From Adineta steineri (taxonomy: Eukaryota > Rotifera > Eurotatoria > Adinetida > Adinetidae): a stretch of DNA of 64,000 nucleotides. Positions 1 to 12,061 of this stretch are shown here, piece by piece. A program made the translations under genes and the position numbers. Position 1 is the first letter of the stretch, and each line of letters starts with the position of its first letter. The notes under the pieces are model-generated. The model searched no databases. It was not told where the DNA came from and was given only the letters and a program-made list of their open reading frames with translations. The stretch is taken from contig CAJNOI010000052.1 in the NCBI GenBank assembly GCA_905250115.1, forward strand, positions 459,551 through 523,550. The letters run 5' to 3'.

Positions 1-593
1 TTCTTCTTCTTCGTATTGTGTCGTTCTCATAGGCAAGAATTTATGATGCAATCAAACGTTTGTAATGCAGTTGTGTTTAGTAATCTTTCTCTTCGTTCGC
101 TTTACATTTTGCACAATCTACACAATAGTTGATCAGACGAGAGAGAAAAAAAAGAAACTAAAGATATATATACATATACACATATAGAAAAAAAAGCAAA
201 GAAAAGAAGAGCATCTATTCTTATATATATAGAGAGAGAGCTCAAAAAGAAACGTGCATAGAGTAATTCATTAGAGTAAGTACTTGTTTGTTGATTAACC
301 TTGACTTGTTAAAAAAAGACGAAAGAAATAGATCTATTTCTAAGATGAGCATTGAAGACAGGTGCTGATGTCCTTGTGAATGATAGAAAAGAATGTTGGT
401 AAGCTATTCTTATCCTCGAGGCTGAGCTTTATATCTCACGTAATTATCACAGCTACACCTACATATTCAATATGTCTGTATTCACAAAGATTTAATTGAA
501 TGTCTTCTTTCTCTCCTTCTCTCTCTCTCGATACATCTTATGATGAAATCGTACAGATCATATATATATTTATCATCATCACTTTAGACTATT
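1..593. other. Upstream region of TMEM198, no gene seen
   Basis: AT-rich sequence with short GA and TA microsatellites around 215-240 and 560-570. A GTAAGT near 275 could be the donor of a 5' UTR exon of the following gene, but nothing confirms it. I see no coding exon. Confidence 0.5.
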
Positions 594-3221
594 ATGCGTA
601 ATAATAGTTCATCTTGGTTAATAACAACAAATCGAACGATGACGATGAACGAATATTGTAATATAAGTTTACCCGTTGATTACGATTTACATTGGCTTAT
701 TGCATATTCTACACTTGCTTTTATTGGATTATTCTACGCACTTCTTGGTAAAAATTGATTCTATTATAAATTTTAATAATATCTTTTTGTTGTTTAGGTT
801 ATCGTTGGTGGCGTTTAACTATGTTTGTAACATCATTTGGTCTTGGTTCTTTATTTCTCTATATTATATTATCAACACAACCAACAATGAATGAATCACA
901 ATTAATAGGTGTATCATGTTCCATTGCAACTTTATTTGGTTTAATTGGTGCACTTTTACAGTATGTAGGTTTATTTATAAATGGTTTTTGTTTTGGTTTA
1001 ACACTTTCAATAACAACATTTATATCATTGGATATGAAAAATCGTGCTAATGGTATTACAACATCATTTTGGTTACCAATTGGTCTTATTTTATTACTAG
1101 GTTTAATATGTGCTATTATAACATTACGTTTTCAAAAGACAATGATTATTATTACATCATCATGTTTAGCTGGTGTATGTCAAATACTTGTATTAGATTA
1201 TTTTCTTCAATCATCTGTTTTACTTCATTTTATACATAAACGTTTACTATTTGAATCAACACCAACATTATGTATTCGTCATTGGATAATAGCTATAATT
1301 TTACCAATAGTTATGTGTTTTGGTATTGTTATTCAATTTACATGTACAGGAAAAGATTATGATCATAGAGATTCATGGCAAAAAGGTATGAATACAATTT
1401 AATGTATAAATATCCTATCGAAGGTTTTTATTCTCATGAGAATTTTTGATTAGGAAATGGAATGTCATTTGATGAACTCAATAAAAAAAAGAATCCCTTG
1501 TCTCTTATAAGTAATCATTGAGACATTCTCTTATAATATAATAAATACCGAGAATCTATGTATCTTTTCTGTTGTCAAATATTTGCAATTAAAAATATCT
1601 ATTGACTTTTTTATTCATTTATTATTCCATATCTTTCCATTTTAAATTTTGCGACGCGTCAGACATGCGACATTTATTATTGACTTCATCATATGTCGAC
1701 TTAAGAGTTAGTAGTGATTGCATGTCTACTATATGAGATCAAATACCCTATGCACACTTCAAAAGTATTGCACGACACATGTCGTTCTTGATCAATTAAA
1801 TGAAAATATCTTTTTTCATTGTTTATTTACTCAAAAAAGAAAGTTTCATTTTTAAGCACGTTTAATCAATAGTCTCTTTTTTCAAGAAATTTCTCTTGAG
1901 AATCATCTTTTATCTTAAGTATGTTAACCTTGAATTCTTACTACTAATCATCTATGAACGGATGTATATATATATATATTCGCTTATCATATGTAAAACT
2001 TTGCACGTAAAATAAAGATAATATTCATTATCTTAAGTATACACAAACCTTGAACATAAGTTGACATTCAAGTAAAAACAGGATTGATTTCAATTAATTA
2101 ATTACCATTGATTATTATAAAAAATAAATACGAATAAATAAACAAACTATGTCTATGTGTCGCGACGTTTAGACCTAATAAATAAACTCTTTCTTGTATA
2201 CATATATGTCTTCATATACATTATATGGTTAATTAACATGAGAGAAACGCTAATGGAATAGTCTATGAATGTTTAACGGCAACAGAGAATAGGATTAGAC
2301 AAGCCATTGTGTTCACTTATTATTATATATGTATGCATGAATTGAATATACGAGAGATAACAAAAGAATCATATCTATTGTTTGTATTTTAGCAATTAGT
2401 GCAGGCAGAAAACGATATACAACAGCAAATTTAAAAAGAATTCGTCGTCATTATAATCAAGATACACTTCGTGAACACATTATTCCAGATGAAAGTAATC
2501 GTTTTCGATATTTCTATCATATACGACGAGCCAATGGAGATGCATTACCATCAGTAAGTTAAATTGAACTAATTTATCATAGAACATGTCTTTGACTGTG
2601 ACTATCACACATTATAATTCGGAAAAGTAATCGATATATAGATATGTATATATAATGTCCTTAACATGGAGGACTAATACCAATATATGTCAGTCACAGC
2701 CGGTCAACTCATCATCTAATACAAATGAACTAGAGCATACATCTACACATGCAGAAGTTGTCAACAAATATAGGTTATATACATACTTAGTCATTAGTCT
2801 TTTTCAAAAAGATCAGGTCAAGGATAGATTTATCTTATGTAAACTAGTTCATAATAGGGGAAGAAACTGAACGATGAAATCGAATATGCTTTGCAGACAT
2901 GAAGTGTATTGTTCATTGATGCAATATGTTAGAATAAATAGCCCAGTAGGTATTCAGATATATATATATGAATGATGTAATATTTCTATTGATATAAATA
3001 AATATTATTTGTTATTATAGGATTTTATACAAAATGTACGACAGCAAAATTCGGCAGCAGTTCGTTTGACAACCAATAATAACAGTAATAATAATAATCA
3101 TAACAATAATAATAATAATACTAGTCAATCTGTTGTATCCTCAAATGGTGCAACAACGACAGTAACATCAGCACGCATAGATACAGATAGTACTACAACG
3201 ACATTAACTCATTTAATGTGA
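594..3221 (+). CDS. tmem198: TMEM198-family multi-pass membrane protein
   Basis: Four exons: 594-747, 798-1385, 2393-2553 and 3021-3221, giving 367 aa. The N-terminus has several N-glycosylation-type Asn sites, followed by about seven hydrophobic segments between residues 35 and 230. The motif GYRWWRLTMFVTSFGLGS after the first segment resembles the YR..K...F..G..FGS region of TMEM198 (DUF4203). The cytosolic tail is basic (RKRYTTANLKRIRRHY), then Asn-rich (an AAT-repeat tract near 3084-3120), and ends in a Ser/Thr-rich stretch. In vertebrates TMEM198 is a membrane scaffold linked to Wnt/LRP6 signalling; that role here is inferred only from family membership. The two downstream introns are unusually long for this window (1007 and 467 bp) and hold no convincing gene; the short reading frame at 2655-2870 lies wholly in the second and looks fortuitous. 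Confidence 0.8.
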
Positions 3222-4100
3222 TGAATATTATTGATTTTGTATACTTAAAAATTTACACAAATTTTTGATATAATATGCTACTTTTTTTTTCTCCTTTGTA
3301 AATTTATATTTCCCGTTTTGTAATACTCAGGAATTGTTTCGATTTTATAAATCCATATATATATATTGGACCAAAAAATAAATAAATTTGCATATCTATA
3401 CGTATAAATTGAAATAATCAAGATTAAATGTATATTGCGTAACATCGCTTTTTTTCTTATCTATTATTATGACTATCATTGTCTCGATAGCTTTGATATT
3501 TCAACGTCTAAAATTTAGTCTTTGTCTCGATTATAATCTAGAAAGCATTTTATTTTTATCTAGAAAGTATTTGTTTTTTTTTTATTTCGATCAATTAATC
3601 TCACGTCTTACTGATTTATGTAATGAATAATATTACTTATGAATTACATAAGACGAACAAATGGTAAAATATAAATAATTATAGAAAGATTGGGTGATAA
3701 TTGATATAACCGTTATGAATATTTCAATTTTTATAATAGAAAAATTCTTTTCTATTTTTAGCTTTGTTATAATGAATTTTTTTTAATCTTGGTGACTAAT
3801 ACTTCTTATCAACAAATCTGTACTTTTAATTAATATTTAGTATTTCATCTTAGATGATATATTAATAGGTTTTTTTTTCTTCATATATACGTATAAACAT
3901 AATAACCATGTGAGTTTACTCGATGAAATGTAAATAAACATTAGTAGGCAATATTAAAGAAATAAAAAGATAGAAAAAGCAGTCAAGCATAACTATATAG
4001 GCAACATTATATGTGCATATAACGTCAGAAAAAAAACAAGGTAATATACACAACCGTCGAAAATAACAAAATTTTTATCTCAATTGTACATACATTAAAA
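3222..4100. other. Intergenic, nothing recognised
   Basis: AT-rich spacer between two same-strand genes. AATAAA-like motifs near 3376 could serve TMEM198 polyadenylation. No repeat or gene is evident. Confidence 0.5.
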
Positions 4101-5755
4101 ATGAACTGTCTATCATTGTTCATTTTTATTTCATTATTAACATTAATTAATAGTGCATATAATCCAATACCAATTGGAGCTGTTATTATTTCTACTGTCT
4201 CACAAATATTTGTTATGCAACCAAAAGAATATGGTGGTGATGATAGTTTAAATATTATCTATACAGCAACGAATAATATGTCTATAATTAATAGTGTTTA
4301 TGATCCATCACTTCGTAATCTTTATATACTTTTTACAATTCCAACTTCGAGTAATATTTATTTATGTCAATTAATGTCACTTGAAACACTTAGTTCAACT
4401 ATTTACACTCTACCAGTGACATTTAATATAACTAATATAAATCAGTTGAATTCATTTACATCAGATATTATTAATCGACGTGTTTTTCTTACGGATCAAA
4501 CAGGTGCTATGACATTATTTTCTATGAGTGGTTTAATGAACATTAGTATAAACAAACCAGCAAATATGACCGATCAAGTACGCTCTATTGCTTATGATAA
4601 TACTTATAATAGTATATATATTATAACGGATACAAAAGTGAATAATTGTACTAATTTCAATAATAATAGTCTTCAATGTTGTGAAGGATTAGCTCGAGGA
4701 AATCTACTTCGTTCAATAGGATTTGATGTTGTATCAGGTCAATCAATTACTTATGTACTTGATGCTAATTCAGGTATTTATCAAGTTGCATTTGATACAA
4801 ATGGATGTCCAACAGCTCTTCATCCTATAAATACACTTGGAACTTTTCAGAATCTTTATTTTGCTATTGATCGTGGTTTATATTTTGCTTCTGGAACTGA
4901 ACAAGGTGCACTAGCTAATTCAATTTTAATTATTGCTAATGGAACACAAGCAACAAGAACTGTTCCAGTTAGATTTACAATTGTTGCATTACATGTTTCA
5001 AAACCACCTACAACGTCAACTGCACCTACAGAAGAAACTTGCTTTCATGGTATAACATATGGAACTTATCGTGCTGCAGTAATACTTGCAGCTATATTTG
5101 GTACAATTATGGGTATATTTATGTGTTTTAATGCTTTATTCTGTATTGATTTCTTTATGACAAAACGTATTATACGTGGTTTGAAACAACAAATTCCACA
5201 TAGTCTATTAGAAGATCGATGGAATAGATTAGTTGAAGAAAAATATGCTAAAATTGCACTTGAAAGTAAGATTAAACGTTTTGAAACAAAATTTATTTAA
5301 ATTTCTATTTCTATTTTTAAATAGAACAACGAAAAAAAGATGATCCACCACCAGCACCTCGTAGGTCATCTATTAGTGGACGAAAAAAATCATCACTTAC
5401 AGCTGGTGATGCCAGAACTAGTAATCCAGCTACTGAAGAAAGTACAAGTCGTACTGATTCTCTTACAGTTTCTAATCCAATACCAAAAATATCATCATAT
5501 ATTCGTCGTAAAAGTGATAGTTATTTTAATCGTCGACAAAGTGATGATTATCGAGGTGGACATTATCAAGCAAGTGCACATTTTCCAGGAAATGATGCAT
5601 CGCCTAATCCGCGATCAAATCCACAACGAACTACAGTAACAGCAGCACCTCAAATTCATATTGAACGAGTTGAAGAAGAACATGATGGCCATGGAAAACT
5701 CCGATCAAATCTTAGCCGACGGGAATTACTTAAAGATGATGCTGAATTTCTATAA
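4101..5755 (+). CDS. Unrecognised type I single-pass membrane protein
   Basis: Two exons, 4101-5265 and 5325-5755 (donor GTAAGA, acceptor TAAATAG), giving 531 aa. The first frame runs through the intron to a stop at 5300, so an intronless reading would truncate the protein. A signal peptide (MNCLSLFIFISLLTLINSA) precedes a roughly 320-residue ectodomain with many N-glycosylation sites and repeated blocks of the type YD..LRNLYILF / YDNTYNSIYIITD, which suggests a beta-propeller-like fold. One transmembrane segment lies near residues 330-360 (AVILAAIFGTIMGIFMCFNA). The cytosolic tail of about 170 residues is basic and Ser/Pro-rich, with repeated RRKSDSYF / RRQSDDY-type motifs that look like phosphosites. 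I do not recognise the family. A receptor-like or adhesion role would be speculation. Confidence 0.75.
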
Positions 5756-5948
5756 AAAAGAAACATTCTTTTATTAAACAAACATTTCACATTTTTTCAT
5801 TTATTTTATATGTAGTTATTTTTCATTCAATAAAATATTTAGTGCCACAAAAATTCAAAAGATTTCAATATTATTTCATATTTTTACGTCAATTGAAATA
5901 AATTGAGTATCTATAGTTATATACAAGTAACGCTCGTCCGCGGAGTAG

Positions 5949-6214
5949 CTTAACTCTTTCTCGTAGAAATGCATCCTCTTCACATTTCCTGGAAAAACAA
6001 TTGAAACCGTGAAAAATCGGTACTCAATTTTTTTTACCTCGTTCCCTCCTCATCATGGTTACCCCATAGACCTCAGATTCGAAGTTCTCGTATCGAAAAA
6101 CCTCTAGAAATATGTTTTTCGAAAAATCAGTTTTCGATGTTTTTTTGACCCTGCGGACAGACAAACAAACAATTTATTCTTGCAAGACTCTTCTCTACGA
6201 GAAAGAGAATTGAA
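5949..6214. repeat. Possible MITE with imperfect terminal inverted repeats
   Basis: AGCTTAACTCTTTCTCGTAGA at the left is matched in reverse complement by TCTACGAGAAAGAGAATTGAA at the right, about 250 bp apart. The interior has a GACAGACAAACAAAC-type tail common in dispersed animal repeats. I could not find a convincing target-site duplication, so the boundaries are approximate. Confidence 0.4.
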
Positions 6215-6831
6215 CAGAATCGTTTCTAGAAAAGTCACTCGATGTTATATTTATGAATAACTAAACTAACTGTATGTCCTTATCATACATTATTATTTCT
6301 ATACAACGAAATATATTAACTTTAATATATGGAATGGTTAAGTATTCGAATCTTATTGATGTTATTCTTAAAAAATATTGAAGTAGTCAGAATAAATAAA
6401 TTGTTATGATTCATAAGTAAGTATATACATATTTTTATATTTAGTTAAAGAAGTATGAAATTCTACATAGGTAAAGTTATGAGCGATAATATTATAAAAT
6501 TATCATCTATACATAACTATATAAATTACAAAAATCGATCGATGTTAGCCAAGTAGAAACTGTATGATCGTTTCGAGATGTAAAAATCATCAAATTATAA
6601 TGAACTGAATAGATTTCTGCATGAGAAATAAGATAGCAATGAAAGTACGATATTCAACTATGATTGAAACACAGAGAGAGAGAATATGAAATATTAGTTC
6701 TCATACTTTTGTATCTTGTAATATATTTGGTTCTTCTATACATAAATATATTTGTATGGATTTTGGTGAATAGCATGAAGAATCTAATTAAATTAGTATA
6801 CGAATTGTTTATCTAGTAGATTTATTCTTAA

Positions 6832-7087
6832 CCTTTTGGTTACGGGATTCTTTTTAAGATGAATCTTTTTTTCGTTCTAAGACAGTTTGGAATAACTTTT
6901 ATTAATATATAGAAGCATTTATAAGTGGGTTTAGATGTGGATGTATCTTATTTATCTCATCCACACTCACACCCACATCCATCCTTCAAAGAAAAGAGTA
7001 TTTTCGATCACGCATAAATGATATAATAACGACAGTAATATCTGCAAAACTTCAAATACCATATATGGGTGATCCGTAACCAAAGAG
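6832..7087. mobile_element. piggyBac-like MITE flanked by TTAA
   Basis: A 256-bp element with termini CCTTTTGGTTACGGGAT (left) and ATCCGTAACCAAAGAG (right), which are imperfect inverted repeats. It is bounded by TTAA at 6828-6831 and again at 7088-7091. TTAA duplication with CCYTTTG-like ends is the signature of piggyBac-type non-autonomous elements. It encodes nothing. Its centre (6926-6977) carries a GTGGG-rich foldback related to others in the window. Confidence 0.65.
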
Positions 7088-7925
7088 TTAAAATATCATT
7101 AGTCCACCAAACGATTCTCCAGCTGTATCCTGTCAATATTTTTCTTCTTTGCTTATAGCAGTGACACACTTAGGAGGGAAGGTGGATGCGATCGCACCAA
7201 GTCTCAAATTTCATTTTTGATTTCTCCCTTTAAATATGTTTCGAAAACCACTAGATGATATGTCGAATTTCGATCCAAATCGCTCCCATCACAGAACTGG
7301 CTTACAGTAAATACTTAATAGTTATTAGATTTCAAACAATCAATAAATCTTTTTTTATTAGCATTTATTTTTCAATTTATGTTTTCTCAATGTACTTTAT
7401 CTTAAAAACTTTTAAGATGATCATCACTTGGAAAGATTGGAACATTCTTTTTTTTTTTATTTATTTATAGTATTTATTCACATCGAAAAAAAAATGAAAT
7501 ATTGGAAGAAGAAAACGGCGTGTGATCGTTTTCGTTTACTTTTCATTGCTTTGCGTTCTATTGTCTTCCATGTGTGTTTTTTTGTTAGAAATCGTCGATA
7601 GTAACAACGACATTTAAAATTTGTAAAAAAATTTAATATTTTCGTTCTTTTTCTATTTGTATGTAATCGCATGAAATATTATTTTTTTACTAATACAAAT
7701 TTCTTCTATTGATTGGCAGAATATTCTTTTCTCTTTTCTATATTGTATTGTTTAACTACCAAATAGAATGACTGAAAAAATCAGTTTTGTTTTGACCTCA
7801 TTCTTTGCATCAGCTTGTAAATTAAGATTGTTCTATTATAAGAGACATATATATATATGAATATCAGATGTTCTATAGATTCATTTTAGATTATTATTAT
7901 GCGATAAAATGAAATATTATTGATT

Positions 7926-10139
7926 ATGGCCGAACAATCAAATGTCGAATCTAATCAACAACAAGTGTTTCAACGTAAAAAACCAGCAGGACTTGTAATA
8001 AGTCTTCTTGATATTTATTATTTCGTTTTTTATAACTAAAAACTTCTATTTATAGACAGTGAAATTTGATCTGGATGGTCTAGTACGAGCATGTTGTTTA
8101 TCAAAACCAATTACTTATTCAAATTTACTTAAATGTATACAGGATTTATATGGTAGTCGTACTTCAACAACGATTAATCGTATCCAATGTTTATTTTCAC
8201 GTGATAATGCATTTCGTTTACCAATTGCAAATGATGACGATTTAAATAATGTACTTGCTATTGCTGAAGCAAATGGATCAACGAAACTTAATTTTTTATT
8301 GATCAAGAAAAAAATTAAGAAAGTTTCTCGAATAATGCCAATTGAAAATAATGATGATTCAGGTTCAGTATCTGATGATGGACAAGTTGATAATGGTTGT
8401 GAATCACCACCACCAGGTACAATTGCACCACAAAAACGACTTTCAAAAGTAAGTATAACTAGTAAATCAACAACATCAAGTGATGGAGGAATATTTATAC
8501 CTGAATCGGTTAGTTTTCATATTTAAGAAATTATTTTCTTAAGACTATATGGAATTTTAAATAGATTGATGATACATATTCAAGTGGTGGATCATCTGTT
8601 ACTAGTCGAGAATCAAGTGGAAGTGAGCATAATTCCAGACGTCGGTTACGAAGTCAATCGTTACCGTTTTTTATATTAATATTCTTCTTCTAGCTATGCC
8701 TATTGTTAAACGTACAGCATCATCATCGAATGTAAGTGGCAGTAGTGTTATTATTTCAAGTAGTTATTCATCTCAAACAAGTACAACTGATATTCTTCGT
8801 ACACAATGTTCTTGCTCTGCTCATGTTGAAAAATGTAGTAAAAATTATTCAAAAAAAAATGACTGATTTTTTTATGTTCTTATTTTCTAGCTCCACAAAC
8901 ACCTTCGAACTGGAAGTTAGGACGACAATTAGGACAAGGTAAATTTAGAAATTTGTTAATAATTTATTTAATTTTTTTTTCGATTTATTATAGGCGCTTT
9001 TGGTAAAGTTTTTCTATGTTACGATGTTGATAATGGTAGTGAATTAGCAATTAAGCAAATTCCAATTCGTGAAATTAATTCGGATATAACACGAGTAAAT
9101 AAATTTATAGTTTAAAATGTTAATAAAATTACCTCTTTTTATATTTATAGGAAATGAAATTTCTTGAAGGTGAAATAAATATATATAAACAACTTGATCA
9201 TGAACGTATTGTTCGATATCATGGTGTATTACGAACCGATGATTACTTACAAATATTTATGGAATATATGGCAGGTGGATCTGTACGTGAACAAATATTA
9301 AATTATGGTGCATTGACAGAACAATTAACTAGGAAATATACAAAACAAATACTTACTGGCCTTGTATATTTACATGAAAATCGTTTTATACATCGTGATA
9401 TTAAATGTAATTTTAATTAGAAATAATATAATATAGAGCAAATGCTGTTTTTCTTTTCATTTCAGGTGCGAATATTTTACGAGATATCTCAGGTAATATA
9501 AAATTAGGTGATTTTGGTACGTCAAAAAGACTTATTGCTATTACCAATCAAAATCAACCAGATTCGGGAACCATTGGTAAGATATAAAGATAGTATGAAA
9601 TATTTTGCCGAGGGCGATAGAATCATATACTTTAATTGGTTTTATCAAATAAATATTCTTTTTAAATTAAAGGCACAGCTCATTGGACAGCACCAGAAAT
9701 AATTCAAGGAAATATATTTGGTCGTAAAGCAGATGTTTGGTAAGATATTTAAGTGAAAAATGAAAAAACTAAATTTTATTCTTTTATATTTAAGGAGTCT
9801 TGGTTGTACGATAGTTGAAAGTAAGATATAAATTCTATGTTAATTCATTTTTTATCAAATTTTTTATTTATAGTGCTAACTACAGGTCCACCATGGCAGC
9901 ATTTACAACCAATTGCAGCGATATTTCATATAGTCACTTGTAATAAACCTGAGTAAATAGAACGAACAAAAATTGAAATATATATATAATGAATTCTTTG
10001 TAGATATAAATTACCAGAGAATGTATCAAAATCTGCAAGAGAATTTATTGATACATGTTTAACAAAAGATTATTATCGACGACCATCAGCATCGGATCTT
10101 ATTAATCATCCATTCTTATGTGATTTATTTTCATCATAA
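7926..10139 (+). CDS. map3k3: MEKK2/3-type MAP kinase kinase kinase (PB1 + kinase)
   Basis: Twelve exons: 7926-7994, 8056-8508, 8565-8622, 8694-8837, 8891-8938, 8994-9094, 9151-9406, 9466-9576, 9673-9739, 9795-9820, 9874-9952 and 10004-10139, giving 515 aa. A PB1 domain spans about residues 24-110 (VKFDLDGL through [10 protein letters not shown]). A Ser-rich linker leads to the kinase domain at about 248-510. It has the Gly loop GQGAFGKV, VAIK-type lysine (LAIKQI), HRDIKCANIL catalytic loop, DFG, activation-loop end [10 protein letters not shown], and [20 protein letters not shown] and YGALTE..TRKYT.QIL are near-diagnostic of MAP3K2/MAP3K3. The family phosphorylates MKK5 and other MAP2Ks, with the PB1 domain pairing with that of MEK5. 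Vertebrate MEKKs have HRDIKGAN and GTPYWMSPEV at these sites, so Cys and the altered P+1 segment are lineage differences. The linker is shorter than in vertebrates. The symbol is given at family level only. Confidence 0.9.
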
Positions 10140-10957
10140 ATGAATATCTTGTCAATAGAATTTTTAAAATAGAAAGTTTTCAAGCAATCTCACCAAGTGT
10201 TTTTAATGTTCAGATTTCTTATTCATGTTGTATGTGTCATGTATTAGTAGTTTGTCATCATTATAAATTTCCTTCGACAAATCATCTCAACATGAAGAAA
10301 AAAGAATCATTAAATGTATATATTACATTGAAATTTGATAATGCTCGATGTTTTGTTTGTTTGTTATTTTGTCTTTAGTTATTTCATTAAAATAAATTAA
10401 ATCTATCAGTTTTTTATATATTACAACATATAAAAATTCAAGACAAAAAAAAATTATATGTATGATTTTGTTGATTACAAGTTTTTTGTTTTATACTATC
10501 GATTTTTTTTGTGAAACAATTGAACTAATAAAACAACACTACTTGATATACTTTTTATTCATTTCCTATGAAAAACTTAATATATGATGCTTATGGGTTG
10601 CTAATAACGTTAGCTGTACGATGTTTGATAAGAAGCATACATCAACTTATGAAATAGAATATTGTAAAAAAAATACGCACTAATACTAATTTGTTTTTTT
10701 TTCGCATTATTCGTAATTATTAAACTCTTAACCAAGCAGAAAGATACACAAAACGAAATTATTATTTATTTTAAGGACAAACATGAAGTACGTTTTTTTG
10801 CACTTATATTGAAGTGCAAAAATACTTGTCTCAACGTGCAAATATTACAGTCTTACTTTAAAATGTACCCAAAGTCCAGGCATAAATGTTTTCGTTCTAT
10901 GTATTATAGAAAACAATCAGTATTAATTATAGTACTATTGCATCATATGTGAGGTGT

Positions 10958-11611
10958 TGTCCCAAAATCCGAAAAATTTTTGAAGAAAGATTCAACAGTT
11001 TATTCAACAAAGAAGCATGTACAAGAAAGAAGTGATTTGGTTCACTTTTTACTAGCCACCAATAAAGAAAGTCCTATGAGATGTTTATCACGATCGATCT
11101 CCAGTGATGGATCTAGGATTTCGGAAGGGAGGGGGGAGCGATTTTGGCTAAAAACTATTTTTTGAATCCAATCGAAGTAGTGTAAACCTATTTTTTCGTT
11201 TATTTTTGCTGTAAAAAATCAAAAAAAAAAATTCTGAAGGGAGGGTGATCGTCCCCATTGCCCTCTCCTAAATCTGCCACTGTTGATCTCATCGCCCTCG
11301 AAATGTTTAGCAAGTAGGACTGTGAAAGCTTAGGTTAAGTTCTTTCGAACTGGAACTGTCACATTCCTATCGGCAAGAGTATTGACTTTAGTTAGAAGAT
11401 GTGCGTGTGGATAAAGTATGAAAACAACACCCACATTCTTACGGTGCACGTCTGTGTATATTTGCTAATAGAAGTGCAGAGCACAGTAAAGTAGAATGGC
11501 ACTCGGTAGACGATAATCATGATTGACGTAGACAACCATAAATATTTATCAAAGAATATTATTATTCTCTTCTGTTAAAACGATATCAGAAATTTTCCGG
11601 ATTTCAGGACA
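10958..11611. mobile_element. TGTCC-ended DNA element, copy A, carrying a nested insertion
   Basis: The left end TGTCCCAAAATCCG and the right end CGGATTTCAGGACA form imperfect terminal inverted repeats of about 25 bp. The sequence is clearly homologous, in opposite orientation, to 54381-54903. Without the inserted MITE and its duplicated site the element is about 465 bp. It has no coding capacity. The interior includes a GTGTGG-rich patch near 11405-11450 that is also present in the other copy. I cannot assign a superfamily. Confidence 0.65.
11102..11282. mobile_element. hAT-like MITE, copy 1, nested in the TGTCC element
   Basis: A 181-bp element beginning CAGTGATGGATCTAGGA and ending CCTAAATCTGCCACTG. 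The flanks are TCGATCTC (11094-11101) and TTGATCTC (11283-11290), an 8-bp target duplication with one mismatch. Length, ends and G/C-rich subterminal blocks match the copy at 62543-62733 in reverse orientation. CAGTGGCGGA-type ends with 8-bp duplications are typical of hAT-derived MITEs. The homologous position in the element at 54381-54903 is unoccupied. Confidence 0.8.
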
Positions 11612-12061
11612 TATCCATATATGCTTTACAGTATTTAAAGACTTTTTCTCTGATCATAGGATATCTTGATATTAATCTAAATTCTGATAATTTTCAAACT
11701 AGGAGAAATTTTATTCCATCAGTACACACACTCAACAGATAAATACATTGATTAGAAATAAAAAGATGAACTATGTGTGACTTAATTCTTATTTTTTTTT
11801 TTTGTCTTTTAACAAACACCAGTTCTCATCGAATTATAATGATAGAAAGAAAAAAAGAAGGTTGAGTCAAATGCAACAAACTGCATAACCAAAAAGACTT
11901 CATCCACTAGAGAAAAATTTTATGGAATGCTAATCACAAGTGTTAAAAGGTGACCTTATGTATATGTATGTATAATAACATTGATAAAAAAAAAGAAAAA
12001 AAAAAGAAGTAAAGAACGACAAAAAGAAAAAAAGAAGTTATTGCCAATACAAAAGAAAAAA

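Larger units (their letters stand above)
5756..7925. other. Intergenic with two small inverted-repeat elements
   Basis: About 2.2 kb without a supported gene. It holds the inverted-repeat element at 5949-6214 and the TTAA-flanked element at 6832-7087, both listed separately. Short reading frames near 7255 and 7478 are low-complexity and not supported. Confidence 0.5.
10140..12061. other. Intergenic, holds a nested pair of DNA elements
   Basis: The MAP3K and GDI genes converge on this 1.9-kb interval. Its core is the TGTCC-ended element at 10958-11611, with a hAT-like MITE inserted at 11102-11282. The rest is AT-rich without recognisable features. A short reading frame at 10980-11165 runs across the element junction and is not a gene. 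Confidence 0.6.

Noticed and set aside
2655..2870. 71-codon frame between TMEM198 exons
   Set aside because: It lies wholly within an intron with good donor and acceptor and has no recognisable domain.
10980..11165. 61-codon frame ending in the hAT-like MITE
   Set aside because: It crosses from the TGTCC element into the nested MITE, so it cannot be an ancestral gene.
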